A DNA stretch of 64,000 bases from NCBI GenBank assembly GCA_963922205.1, contig CAWUHX010000256.1:248001-312000 (forward strand). The letters are read 5' to 3'. This document shows positions 20,982 through 31,933 of the stretch, in pieces (positions within the stretch are counted from its first letter, which is position 1; the number at the start of each line of letters is the position of its first letter). Both the position numbers and the translations under genes were made by a program. The notes below the pieces were generated by a model. The model was not told the DNA's origin, made no database searches, and was given only the letters and a program-made list of their open reading frames with translations. The DNA comes from Romanomermis culicivorax. Its lineage: Eukaryota > Nematoda > Enoplea > Mermithida > Mermithidae.

Positions 20982-21028
20982 TTTGTATTTTATACAGTTA
21001 ACATTATGTTAACTGTATAAAATACAAA
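20982..21028. repeat. Perfect 23-bp palindrome with 1-nt centre
   Basis: The arms 20982-21004 and 21006-21028 are exact reverse complements (TTTGTATTTTATACAGTTAA and so on). The hairpin is unusually perfect for a region where other repeats are diverged. No run of T follows, and no flanking gene explains it. Confidence 0.85.
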
Positions 21029-21744
21029 TGAAACGTCATTCTAACTAATTCAAGACTTGGAGGAAAAATGATTTTAAGGTTTAAAATATGTTCTCCTTAA
21101 AAAATGGCCTTTTTCAGCAGCAATTACAAATTTAACAAAAATGTTTATAAATTTGGTAAAAAGAGTCGGATTCCTAAGCAATTTAGGTATTTTTGATTAA
21201 GTTTTTTCAGTGCTTTTTATTAATACTAATTTTGATACGTATATTCTGGCCTAAAACTAACATATTGGTTTTTCTGCATTTTTCGGTGAATTATTTACTG
21301 ACTGCAGAAGCATGAGAATGTTCAAATAAACTTGAAAAAGCATAACAACGCATTATGTGATATTTTTGAGCAAAAAACAAAAACAATTTGGCTGGGTGGG
21401 CATCAATTTGACTATTTCCGCATACAGCTAATGCTCGGTTTTCTGTGATCCAGAATTATTCTGAAATGCTGAGTTGCTGTGTGACATGCCTTGCTGGTAC
21501 AGAATTTTTCTGGTTGACACATTTCTTCTGGAACATTCTGAGTAGCAGGATTACTTGTGCAGAAGGTCTTAGTGATTAAAGTTAATTCCAGATTCTTGTT
21601 TTTCAGGTTTATTATATTCACGTCTATTTAAGATTTTATCATGAGCTCATGACAAATCGGATATCATATCCAATACAGAGCAAGGTCTGCATCATTTCGG
21701 ATAGAGAGTTGGGAACAAATAGGTAATAAGTCTCGAAAATAAAT
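21029..21744. other. AT-rich interval, nothing recognised
   Basis: No supported feature. Confidence 0.35.
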
Positions 21745-21835
21745 TTTTTGGTCCATAGGTATGGTCATAAATTACTTTTTTGGTCCATAGGTATGGTCCG
21801 TTTTTGGTCCATAGGTACGGTCATAAATTACTTGA
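21745..21835. repeat. Short tandem repeat, three copies of a GGTCCATAGGTATGGTC unit
   Basis: Three nearly identical copies; the first and third are followed by ATAAATTACTT. Confidence 0.8.
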
Positions 21836-22599
21836 ATCCACCTCAAAAACTGCTGAGAAGACAGGAAAAAAGAAAGCAGGGGAGGCTGTGCAACTGCAAA
21901 AGTTCTTGTTAGTTGACATTTATCAGTTCAGTTATTTTATTGATTGCATATTTTTAGTTCAAGTTTGATTCAGTTGCTTGGATCAAATTTATTAAAATCG
22001 AATTTTTCTATCTGACGTTTTACTTATTTTTTAATGTTAGGAGACTGGAACATCAGTGCATTTTCCAAGCCTGGTAATAAGTGTGTGAGGAAAAAGAAGA
22101 CCATATTGCTCCTTTAGTATTCTGTTATTAGCTGAGTGCATTTTTAATCAAATCAGGTTATTTTTTATTATTTACAAGTAGGCTTCTGAGGCTTGGAACT
22201 GACAAAAATTGTGATGATCAAGTTAATAAATATACCATAACTTAGAAGTGAGTGTTAATAGAATTTAAAATTTTTTTTTCAGGCAGCCATGTTGATACAG
22301 AATGTAATTCAGAATCGTAAAAGACAATTACATATTCTGTGATGACATAGAGGTATTGTCAAATTGTGTTCGTGTCTGTAATTTTGTGACTATTTGATTG
22401 ATTTTATATTTCAGTTGGCCGATGATTGTATAAAGAATCGAAGGCTCCATACGAAATTGTGGAAGTTCCTAAATGTAGAAACTAGGTGATAACTTTTTCA
22501 GCCATTTACTTATTCATGTTATTTATAGTCATTGTTTTTCATTATGGAAAATTATGGTATTTTTTGTTATTAAGAATAAATTTGGGCAACATATTGTCT
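21836..22599. other. AT-rich interval, nothing recognised
   Basis: No supported feature. Confidence 0.35.
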
Positions 22600-22911
22600 T
22601 GCATAGTAACACACACGGTATAAGAAGGTATTAGTACGGTACAACATGAGGTTGAGATAAGCATAGGTAACGTACCACATAAGTCATTTGGTACTGACAA
22701 GGCAGGCATAAGGTAATACGTTGGGTACCCAGGTCTCCTTTGTGTACTGACCCATACCAATAAGGTAATGCATATGGTCATAGTTGCAAGAAGTAACATC
22801 ACTTATAAGCATTCATAAGAACTGGTAAAGTAAAAGATAAGCATCGATGAAATAATACATAAGGTTTGTGTATACCATTATCTGTACCTTATCTGGTATG
22901 TGACTGGTATC
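22600..22911. repeat. Degenerate simple repeat rich in ATAAGGTA and GGTACC words
   Basis: Variants of TAAGGTA, GGTAC and GGTATA recur every 10-30 nt without a fixed period. It directly adjoins the accessory-gene fragment at 22912. Confidence 0.4.
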
Positions 22912-23500
22912 TTACCTATTCTTATCAGTACCCTTTACCCTGGGCAATTTCTGGGTCTGTTGGAATAATGGTATATTTGTAGTTGAAAGGTTTTGTGAAA
23001 GGTTGGGTTGTGCAGCCTGAATAGTGAGTTGAACCTGTGTTCCGAGTTGATTGGCCGACATCATGGGTAAATTGACACGCCCTAGTTCGAGGAGGCGTAT
23101 TTCTTGTTGCCTTTGTAGGTCAATAGCACACTGTCGGCAGTTAAGAGGCCGGGTTTGCAGTCTATGTCGAGGGATAGGATGCACTATTTGGGCTGTGGGC
23201 ATTGTGCAATGCACAGGCATCCACACACTGGTTGGGACGACTGCTGGTTGTGTAACCTGAGAGGCTTGTGTTGCCTTAGAACATATGGATAGGGCTGGTT
23301 TCCAACAGTGGCAGCAATGATCATGTTTCGTTTAACTTCCATGAGATTGGATTGCGCCATCATTGTACAAATTTGCAGGTAATCTTTGCTCTGTCTTATT
23401 TTCTCCTTCCGGTTCTGTTGAAACTTCATCTTCAATTTCAATGACATTAGTCATTTTTTTGGGTGATTACATTTGTGATTTGGTTGGCTGACTTGGTTGT
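22912..23500 (-). pseudogene. Fragment of the LTR-element accessory gene, third copy
   Basis: Read on the minus strand in two frames, this matches the plus-strand accessory region at about 39.98-40.5 kb. The acidic stretch comes first, then MAQSNLMEVKRNMII against MAKSSLMEIERNMII. A VWMPVHCTMPTAQIV segment follows against VWMPI and CTMPTSQIV. Then comes RPLNCRQCAIDLQRQ against [15 protein letters not shown], and VNLPMMSAN against VNLPVMLAN. The order is the same over about 500 nt. This shows that the protein is real and was widespread, and that the conserved core includes a C-x2-C motif. Frame changes show this copy is dead. No LTR is visible beside it. Confidence 0.75.
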
Positions 23501-23985
23501 TCAACAACCAAAATGAAGGAATTGGCCGTTTCATTGGAAGCTTGAGCATTTTCATTTTTGGGTGGTTTCAAAGTGATTGTTTGCCTTTCATTATTACCCC
23601 CAGTTGTGGTGGATAGGGCAATACACGTCCTGACTAGTTATATCCATACCCAAAATATATTCATCTGATGAGGCTTGTGAGGTCACTGTATCCAAAAATT
23701 TGTTCAATTGCGATTTTGAAGGCACAGAGGTCAATGTGACTGCTTCACCTTTAGCAGCCTATGCATCCTGTTGTCTTTGATATTCACTGCGAGCCGATTC
23801 TTCTGCCTCCTTATCAGCTACAACTTGAAGGGCTTCGGAATGTTCGGCATCATAGATCTCTAATGGTCGAAGCTTGGGTAGATTCATATCACCATTGTAA
23901 TCAGTTAGAAGCTACGTATATTGCAAAAATAAATTTGAACAGTTGCAACGCTCAGTTTCGAAAAACCAGCAATCATTCATATATA
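23501..23985. other. Possible extension of the accessory-gene fragment
   Basis: The minus strand has Pro/Gln/Glu-rich readings (to about 23600) that could be upstream accessory sequence. I cannot align them. Confidence 0.3.
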
Positions 23986-25622
23986 GTTTATTAGAAAATG
24001 CCCCGATGGGGCAGAAAAAAGGAGAATATACTTGCTTCGACAGTTGCCATGGTAGAAAAAGAAGTGGACCAGATTTTTGAGAACTTGGGTCAAAGTTGGA
24101 AAAAATTCACTTCCTTTATATTGGATTTTCATTCTTTCTCAGAAAAATTGTCTATGTCTGTGGAAAAGTATATTCTGCAGCATCGTGCATTTTGTCCTTC
24201 AACTGGCATCAACTACAGTAAATTTTTTCTATATGAAAATTATATGCACCTGACTTCAAGTGTAAAGAAATGGTAGACCGATAGGATTCTAAATCCCGAC
24301 CAATTCAAAACTCCTGCCTTTCACACTAGCTGAAAAATAGTGAGGGGCATATTATAGTCATTTTCAGAACTATAAAGGAACCTAAGGTTCGTTGCACTAA
24401 CCCAACATGAGGACAATCTCAACATCGGGATTAAATTGATGATCCTGAGTTTAAGCTATTCAAAATGTCCAAATTATTTTCTTCCAATGCACAAATCATA
24501 CTCACTTCAAGATTAACTAAAACTGAGGTTTAAGTTCGGGTTTCGGAATTGCAGAAATTTTTATATTTAATTGCTTTAGAGATAAGAAAATTATGCGGAA
24601 ATTTTAGTGCAACCCGACAGCTCGAGCTGGGGATAATCTCGACATTGAGCTTGTTATGATCCGGATGACATTCAAATTATACCGAACTTGAAATCAAACC
24701 GAGTGGCCTTTTTGTTCGAGATTACCTAGAGCTTGAGCTCAGACCCCTTTAGTGCAAATGGGATTTAGTTACAATGATTGGGCACCGATCTGTAAATGGG
24801 ATTCAGCCATGCATATATTAGGGGTCTGCGCCAAATCCCGTATCCGGTTTTCCCGGACTCTAATCGGAGCGACAAAGATGGGTGAAATTGCTTCCCATTT
24901 GCAATCCCGCAAAAAGCGCTCTTTCTGCAAATTTCCGTTTAAATCCAAAAACTGTGAATATTGCTATTTTGTTCAATAGTTAAATAGAAGAGAATAAATT
25001 TGTTTGTAGCTTGTAATCAGTAGAACTTACGGAGTGAATTCTATATGATATGTTATATAAAATGAGTGAATGAAACGTATCTTGCACAATCGGTTTAGTT
25101 CTTAGAAGACTTTGTGCTATCTCTATTTTCTAAAAAAGCTGAATGGGATTTTATGTGCCACTTTCCCTCAGTTGATTCCTTTTGTTGACACCAAATTCAG
25201 TAAAAATGTTTAACACAGTTGGAAGCAAATATGTGTGAGAGGGGACATGGGGGTATAAACTTCCACAAGGGTTTTGAAACTGGAAAATTTGTTATGCAAA
25301 AAATTTTTTGATCAACTTTTTTTGAATTTTTTGTCTCACAAATGGCTAAAACACCAAGGTTCACGCCTATACCCTCCTAAAAATTTCAGAGATGCACATT
25401 GGTTGGAAAGTGTGTTGATGCACTCAGCTGCAGAATATACTTTTCCACAGACATAGACAATTTTTTTGAGAAAGAATGAAAATCCCATATAAAGGAAGTG
25501 AATTTTTTCCAACTTTGACCCAAGTTCTCAAAAATCTGGTCCACTTCTTTTTCTACCATGGCAACTGTCGAAGCAAGTATATTCTCCTTTTTTCTGCCCC
25601 ATCGGGGCATTTTCTAATAAAC
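23986..25622. mobile_element. TIR element with nearly identical 196-bp inverted ends and TA target duplication
   Basis: The ends 23986-24181 and 25427-25622 are reverse complements with only two or three differences by eye. They begin GTTTATTAGAAAATGCCCCG and include a CCCCGATGGGG palindrome. A TA dinucleotide lies on each side (23984-23985 and 25623-25624), as for Tc1/mariner-type insertion. The interior of about 1.25 kb has no ORF with recognisable transposase motifs, so the element is non-autonomous. The apparent ORFs at each end are the two halves of the same TIR. Near-identity of the arms suggests recent insertion or ongoing conversion. Confidence 0.8.
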
Positions 25623-25624
25623 TA

Positions 25625-25849
25625 GTTCACCTCTTTTTAGTGGGCCTCAACCATGCACGAAAACTTTCATAGAAGCACATTGAAGTTTTAAATTTGGTCA
25701 TCTGCACTTCAAAAAAACAAAAAAACTTCAACCAACGAATTCTCACCTCCAGCAAAAGTAAAGGATGTGTAAACCGCATAGTACTTAAAAACGTTGTAAA
25801 GATACTGAAAGGTGACCATATCTATTGAATTCCTCATGGTTTAGAATCC
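25625..25849. other. Unassigned interval
   Basis: No supported feature. Confidence 0.35.
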
Positions 25850-26640
25850 TTCAACCCAAAAAATCGCAGAAATACCTTTGTTTACACAAATGACTTTTTT
25901 CATGTAAACTGACTCCGTTCATTGAATTTCCCATGGTCAGAAACATCTTCCCTCAAAAATCGCAGAAATACATTTGTTTACACTCAATATGAATTAGTGT
26001 GTAAAGTGATCACTTTCATTAAATTCCCAGTGGTCGAAAACCCCTCCCACAAAAAACTCACGAAAACAGGCTTGGTTAAATCCGGAATAATTTTTTTGTG
26101 TTAAGTGACACATCCATTGAATTCCCCGCAGTCAAAACCCCTTCCATAAAAATCACGAAAATACGATTGTTTACACCCGTGATAGTTTTTTTTTGTAAGA
26201 TGATCGCATTTATCAAATTCTCCGTGATCGAAAACCCCGTCCACCAGGAAATCACGAAAATACGTTTGTTTACAACCGGAATAAGTTTTTGTGTAAAGTG
26301 ATCACATTCATCAAAGTCCCCGTGGTCGAAAACAATTTCCAGCAAAAAATCACGAAAATACGTTTGTTTACACACGGGATAATTTTTGGTGTAAAGTGAT
26401 CACATTCATTGAATTCCTCGTGGTCGAAAATCCCCTCCACAAGAAAATTACGGCAGTACGCTTGTTTACACTGTGGATAATTTTTTTGTGTAAAGTGAGG
26501 ACGTCTATTGAATTCCCTGCGGTCGAAAACTCCCTCCACTGAAAAATCACGGAAATACGCTTGTTTACACCCGGGATAATTTTTCGTGTAAAGTGACCAT
26601 GTCCATCAAATTCCCAATAGTCGAAAACCCTTGCAGCCCA
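25850..26640. repeat. Minisatellite, about 98-bp unit, eight copies
   Basis: Each unit contains TTGTTTACAC, then GGATAATTTTTTTGTGTAAAGTGA, CATTGAATTCCC, GGTCGAAAACCCC and CACGAAAATACG. The TTTACAC words lie at about 25881, 25975, (26073 degenerate), 26168, 26267, 26365, 26463 and 26561. GTGTAAA and TTTACAC form a small inverted pair in each unit. Ninety-eight is not a multiple of three, so the apparent ORFs in it are chance. Confidence 0.88.
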
Positions 26641-27544
26641 AAAATCCCAATAAGGCTACAGGTATATTTGAAACTGCAAAAAAATTGGTAGTGCATTACG
26701 CTGCAAAAAAAATTTTTTTGAACCCATAAGTATTATATAACAAAATTGGGGAATTTGGCGTTTTCCGGGACTTTGGACAACCATATAATTGAATTGAGGC
26801 CATATTTCAAACAAAACAATTCGCATTTGAGATTACACCCCCAAGATGCTTGGGCCGAAGTATGGAGGTTGGATATGGCACACCGATTGCTGGGCATGGT
26901 GGAACTGGGGGCCTTAAAAAGTGCGTTTTTTACCTGTTTTTGGGGCCCCACCGAGCACCACTTTCAGATAGAGGCGAAATGACAAAAGGCACCCCATAGT
27001 TTGCCATTATGCCCGATATTATGCAAAAAACCCGAAGGTTCTAGCTCTTACCGTTTTGGCTCTAGGGGGGACATGAAATTTGGGGGCCAAGTATATTATA
27101 GGTTGACGCTGTCGCGCCACCTATGATATTATACATTAGTAATGCAAAATATTATAAATATTATTAGTAATGCTAAAACAATTTGACCTATAAAGGGCAA
27201 ACTTTCATTAAAACGTATGTTCCAAGTGACAAGCAAAATATATCACACATGAAAAAAATCAAGCAGTCGCACTACATGAAGCAGCCAGCAAAATCCAACA
27301 TTATTGTCATTTATTTTCAAGAAAAAAATCAAAGTGCCGAAAAAAATTCAATTACAGTAGGTGAATTTTTTTCACATCAGGTATCTTGCAAAGGACCCTT
27401 TGAAAAGTATTGTTTCGATGATGTTCATGGAACTCCCTTGCAAAGGTTTTTTTCAAAGGAGACTATTCAAATGTACCTTTGACATCGAAAAATCCCTTTC
27501 ACTCTGCAAAGTTTCTGACGGCAAAGTGAATCTTTGTGGAACCG
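26641..27544. other. Unassigned interval
   Basis: A G/C-richer patch lies near 26860-27100. There is no recognisable protein or terminal repeat. Confidence 0.35.
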
Positions 27545-29090
27545 GCCCCTGGATTTCTGGAGTACCATCCCTGCATGCAAGTCTACATTAACTACTCAAT
27601 TCTCTTCCTGATTCCTTTGTATTAGAATTCTTCAAGCTCATGTAGTGTTGGGATTATTTGTAGTTCAGATAAACTGAATCAGGTGATCTAAAGTTGAGAT
27701 TGAGATTGAATTGACTATTGCGTCTCACATCTGTCTCAGGACTTGTCTTGTGTATTTTTTGATAATAGGTTATCCAAATTACTACTTCTATGAACCATAG
27801 AGCTTGCAAAACTCATTAAATGTTTCTGAAAGTATATTATCAGTGTAGTTAAATGTATATCCTTCAAGAGGGGTTGTTAAATGCCAGAAAGTGTGCATAG
27901 AATTTAAATTTGACCCTGACGACTATAGGTTCAATATTTGAATCTTTCTATTCCCAAACTCACACACAACGATTCTTTGTGAGTCTGCATTTTGAAATTG
28001 TCAATTTCCGCGTGCCGTATGAGCCTTGCACGTTGATCTTGAATTAGGTTTCAACTTATCTACACAAAGTCAACATCTTAGTATAGAAAAGTGTACAGCT
28101 TGCACGACTGTAGTACAAAGATTGATATGACTGTTTATGTCCAAAGCAGCTTAAATGACCAAGCCTCATGTCTGCAATGAGATGGGTGTTTCTTGATTTT
28201 TAATTTTTAAATCTGTCATCAAGGTTATGCAAGATGTCTATGCTTTGTTTCGTTCTGATATAAGATGCACATCTTGGATTTGAGGACCATGATAATTTTG
28301 ATTTGATAAATTTGATAAATTTATCAAATCAAAATATTTGATAAATTTGATTTTGTGTTTTGTCAGCTATTCCTCAATTTATATAATAAGCCATAGAAAT
28401 ATTATGTTCGAGTTAGGTGACTGCTATTATGAATAAGTGTGAATACATTCCAACTTGTACATTGGTCAAAAGCTCAATGGACATGATGTTCAATTTGGTC
28501 ACAATACGATTGACAGGATTTCGTGTGTGGTACTCTGATTTTCATGTTTCCCTAAATTCATACAGAAATTACGTAGAAGATACGATTCACAAGTTCGATG
28601 TCTGTTAATTTACATAAACTTTTGTTTGATTGACGAAAGGATGGCTTGGTGCAAATGAGAGGCTTAAGTGCAAAAAAACTGCAGCACAAATTGTGGCCTA
28701 TAGTGTGGAATAAATCTTGGGCTTCTTTCGGGCTAAACTTGGGACAAAATGTTTGCTAAATATGAGGAAAATTTTGGGCAAAATGATGGGTTGGTCACGG
28801 TAAAATCGCAGGCTGGAATTGAGGCTAAATGGAAGGCTAAATCTAGGGCTAAACTGCCCGACAAACCAGGGATAAATGGCAGGTTAAACAGAGGATAGCC
28901 TGTTGCTGTATGATGACAGGTGAGCTAGGTCAAACCATTGCACTTTTTGGTGAAAATTTACCCCACAAAATAGCCCTGCTGCATGGTGGTAAGCAAACCT
29001 ACCAAGGAAATATTGTTTCAAGAGATGTGAAATTTTGCACCTTGAAGCCAAGGCCACACTTTTTACAACCATGTGGAGTTTGACACATTG
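27545..29090. repeat. Large repeat, copy B (first copy at 1080-2730)
   Basis: It is colinear with 1080-2730, missing about 220 bp present in copy A near 1260-1480 and carrying a small palindromic addition at 28295-28335. It is separated by about 400 bp from the minus-strand exon at 29476-29723. Confidence 0.75.
28295..28335. repeat. AT-rich palindrome, 17-bp perfect arms
   Basis: The arms 28295-28311 and 28319-28335 are exact reverse complements (ATTTTGATTTGATAAAT) around a 7-nt loop. It is absent from repeat copy A. Confidence 0.8.
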
Positions 29091-29475
29091 AAGTCATTGC
29101 CCCCACACTGTATGCGACCTATGTTAACCCTGTGCCCCCATGGGTGGCTATCTTTTTTGTTTTACCCTCTGTGCCATCCTGTTTAAATGATGTGAAGATT
29201 TTTGAGAAGGTCCGAGCCACCAGTTGATGGGTGAATACCCCAGAGCGCAATCCTTTGGCATTCACAGTGGGCCTGTTGGTCATGAAGAAAATTCTACGGC
29301 ACTTATAGTGGCGTTCTGTTTTTCTACTTCAAGACCTAGCAGCATATGTAAAAACCCCGGCCTAAAATCAAACTAAGTCTCCTGAAGCAATAGCATGGGT
29401 TTTGTGTGTTCTACAATGAAAATGATGAAAAGAACTGAGAATAACACAAAATTCCCCACCAAAGAGAAAACTCAC
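29091..29475. other. Unassigned interval, possible intron 1 of the 29.5 kb exon
   Basis: It directly follows the donor of the exon on the minus strand. Nothing is recognised. Confidence 0.35.
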
Positions 29476-29723
29476 CAACTCCAACATTAACAACAACGGT
29501 TGTTTTGTCCGAAATATGATGTACATCATCAAAGAACAATACTTTCATACCATTTTTCAGGGTGACTCCCAAACTTGTGTTATACCCAATGATAGAATGC
29601 AGGCTTTGGACGTAGTGGTTGAGTGCTAATACCGCCGTTTTGTCATTGCTGTATTTCTCTGGCACATCGAATGCACTGCTTATAACCATAGAAAATAAAA
29701 TTGAGAGGTGATGACCAACCATC
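29476..29723 (-). CDS. Candidate first coding exon of an unknown secreted protein, paralogue B
   Basis: The ATG (29722-29720) lies one base after an acceptor-like TTTTCTAG. The exon starts MVGHHLSILFSMVIS, a plausible signal peptide, continues with GYNTSLGVTLKNG, KVLFFDDV and DKTTVVVNVGV, and ends at a donor GTGAGT. Length, reading frame and splice sites equal those of the exon at 14127-14374, and non-coding similarity extends upstream for about 300 bp. The gene or its first exon was therefore duplicated as a segment. The protein family is not recognised. No further exon can be assigned with confidence, so either copy could be a pseudogene. Confidence 0.55.
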
Positions 29724-30010
29724 CTAGAAAAGTTTTTTCGAAAATAATTCCTATTTCGAATCAATGGAGAAATGAGCATTCCATATTTAAAAGGTGTTCA
29801 ATCAAAATGTAAAACAAACAAAAATTCAATGCTAGATCGTTTAATCCCCACAAAATGTAAATAGTGTTTTTGGAAAACGTGAAGGTTGAAAAATTTCATC
29901 TAGCTTGTTTTCCCTTTTTGGAGCTGGATTGGCTTCGCGTAGTATTAGTGGAATAGGAGAATCTCTAGGTTTTATACAAAACATCCCAGGTCTTCGAAAG
30001 ATTACAAGAG
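29724..30010 (-). repeat. Duplicated sequence upstream of paralogue B, matching 14375-14700
   Basis: Colinear, about 80-85% identical by eye (for example AATGTAAAACAAACA and GTAAATAGTGTTTTTGGAAAA). It probably holds the 5' flank or first intron of the paralogous gene. Confidence 0.6.
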
Positions 30011-31249
30011 GATGTACAGTACAGTAGCTGTAAAACAATTCATAAACTTTCCATAAGATAGGATGTGTTTTATATGTCAAAGCTTGTAGCATATGTCGCC
30101 CATCAGTGCCTGTATTTCCTCAACTTTTACATTATTTGTATGTTCTTGAATGGAAAAAAACTTGGTTTATTTGTTTTGCAGTCATAGGTTTATCTTATAC
30201 TGGCACCCCACCCGTACAAATCCACAAGTGGCCGATTATCATAATTTATTCATAAACAAAGAATAGAAAATAAATGTCGAAAAGAGGCAAAAACTGGCCA
30301 GTGAATAGTTGGCCAAGACTCAGCTATTTATACACAAAAAACGACAGAAACATAAATTCACATGTGTCCACGAGTGGACGAAAGGAGCAAAGGAATGTTG
30401 GAGAAATTTACATGCCCAAAAAACACATGCACGCATGCTGCTATGCTGAGCATCTGTGTTATGTTTAGGTCTCTGCTTAGATCGGAAGATGTCAGCATCT
30501 TCGGATCTAAGCTAACTGTAGTCACTCAAAGGAGCTTTAAGTACTCAGCTGAACACCGTGCAAGAGTTCTCTAGCAGAACTAAACACAACCTTCAGTCAC
30601 TAATCAGGGACTGGAATATCCAACTCTTGCAATCGAAAAGCAACCAGGGTCTCCCCACATGCTCCCTAAACACTCACACAAATAAACAGAACCCACTATA
30701 CCAATATCGTTCAAAGGCTAGGGATTTCTTTTGTACTGGTCCTGCAAGTCAGCACCCTCCTCCGCTAAGTGCGTGAATATATAATTAATAATTAATAAAC
30801 AATATGTAGTAATATTGCTGGGGCTGTCAGCGTTTCGTTTAATGGGTGAAAAGTAAGCAAATATAAAGTTTAATAGACACGATTCGCCCGCAACACAATG
30901 AAGTTACAAGATTGCATAAACATCCTTCGCCTGGTCGAATGGTGGCTTTGCCCCGTTTACGAATTTTGCGTAAATGTGGGATGACTGCTACCTTATGTAT
31001 GTCCCCAAAATGTGCATACACATCATAATCATAGCCTTAAATGTATTCATGCAGGTTTTGACCAAGCATGGTCTCCAAATTATAGCGGCATGTGGCCTTA
31101 TATGAGAATGAAATCACAAATTAATATTCTGACATCAATTAAAAAATTGGAAATGTATTCTTGTAGAATTTAGGAGTAATACTGATTGAAGCCTGTCTCT
31201 CTGAAAAACACATATCCTACTGTAAATTTTAGCAATTATTGTTTACACA
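30011..31249. other. Unassigned interval
   Basis: It contains one near-perfect hairpin (30476-30511) and an AT-rich patch near 30776-30800. No coding signal is recognised. Confidence 0.35.
30476..30511. repeat. Hairpin, 16-bp arms with one mismatch, 4-nt loop
   Basis: CTTAGATCGGAAGATG, TCAG, CATCTTCGGATCTAAG. I cannot link it to a gene or an element end. Confidence 0.7.
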
Positions 31250-31253
31250 ACTT
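31250..31253. repeat. Left 4-bp target-site duplication of the 31-43 kb LTR element
   Basis: ACTT, identical to 43184-43187. Confidence 0.75.
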
Positions 31254-31676
31254 TATAGTATACTACACTGAGCTAAACCGTTATTACCACTCATTTTTCA
31301 TTTTGGTAATTACAGTAAACAATAAACAAATAAAAACACATTCGTAAATATAATATCATGTATATAAAACTTGTATAAATATTTTTGCATAAATCTGTTG
31401 TTTTCGGCCATAAAGGCGATTTGTATTTAGTTTTGGTTATTATTAGTGTTAGAATAAATAGAAAAAGAACTCGTCGTCCTCTCGGCCATTCCAGGCATTC
31501 TGGGTGGTCTGCATCGTTTGTTACGTTATTGTTTATCCATTCTTCTTTATTATTGTTTCTTGTTCTTCGCCCCCGTTTTCTCCATCCCTGCTTACCAACC
31601 CCCAAGCCCAAGTGTGGTCCGATCTGGTACTCCCCCATCTTCGCCACCCGCTCAACTCATCATTCATTATCTTTCA
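31254..31676 (+). repeat. 5' LTR (423 bp)
   Basis: It starts TATAGTATAC (the 3' copy has TGTAGTATAC, so the canonical TG has mutated here) and ends CTTTCA. A TATA-box candidate TATATAAAAC lies at 31361-31370 and an AATAAA at 31453-31458. It is colinear with 42759-43183. Confidence 0.88.
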
Positions 31677-31677
31677 C

Positions 31678-31695
31678 TGGTGACCATTCCAGTTT
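31678..31695 (+). other. Candidate primer-binding site
   Basis: TGGTGACCATTCCAGTTT begins one base after the LTR. The TGG start pairs with the CCA end of a tRNA. The first eight bases TGGTGACC are also those of the other LTR element in the window. Confidence 0.6.
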
Positions 31696-31713
31696 GGATC
31701 GGGTGAGGTACAG

Positions 31714-31922
31714 GTAAGTAAGGTAAGTTGTTTACTTGTTATTTATTTTGTGTGTTTATTGATTTGTACAACATTTGTTAACTGGTTATCGTGTGTATAT
31801 ACATACTTTGTTCATATCTTTGCATATATTCCCTTTCGTCTTCCTTCGTTTCTCATGGAATGTCGAGCAGAAAAGGTTTACCCGTGGTCATTTCTAAGAC
31901 CAGTATTATTGTATCCTCGCAG
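31714..31922 (+). other. Candidate 5' UTR intron of the LTR element
   Basis: A consensus donor CAG|GTAAGT at 31714 is followed by an acceptor TATCCTCGCAG ending at 31922, one base before an ATG and 12 bases before the gag ATG. The donor could also serve a spliced RNA that reaches the accessory gene acceptor at 36856. Confidence 0.45.
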
Positions 31923-31933
31923 GATGAACGCCC

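Noticed and set aside
23998-24276. 92-codon ORF, with a similar 74-codon ORF at 25386-25610
   Set aside because: The two are the arms of one inverted repeat; similarity comes from the TIR, not from a gene pair.
25850-26640. CRISPR-like array
   Set aside because: The units are diverged tandem repeats without unique spacers, in eukaryotic repeat DNA.
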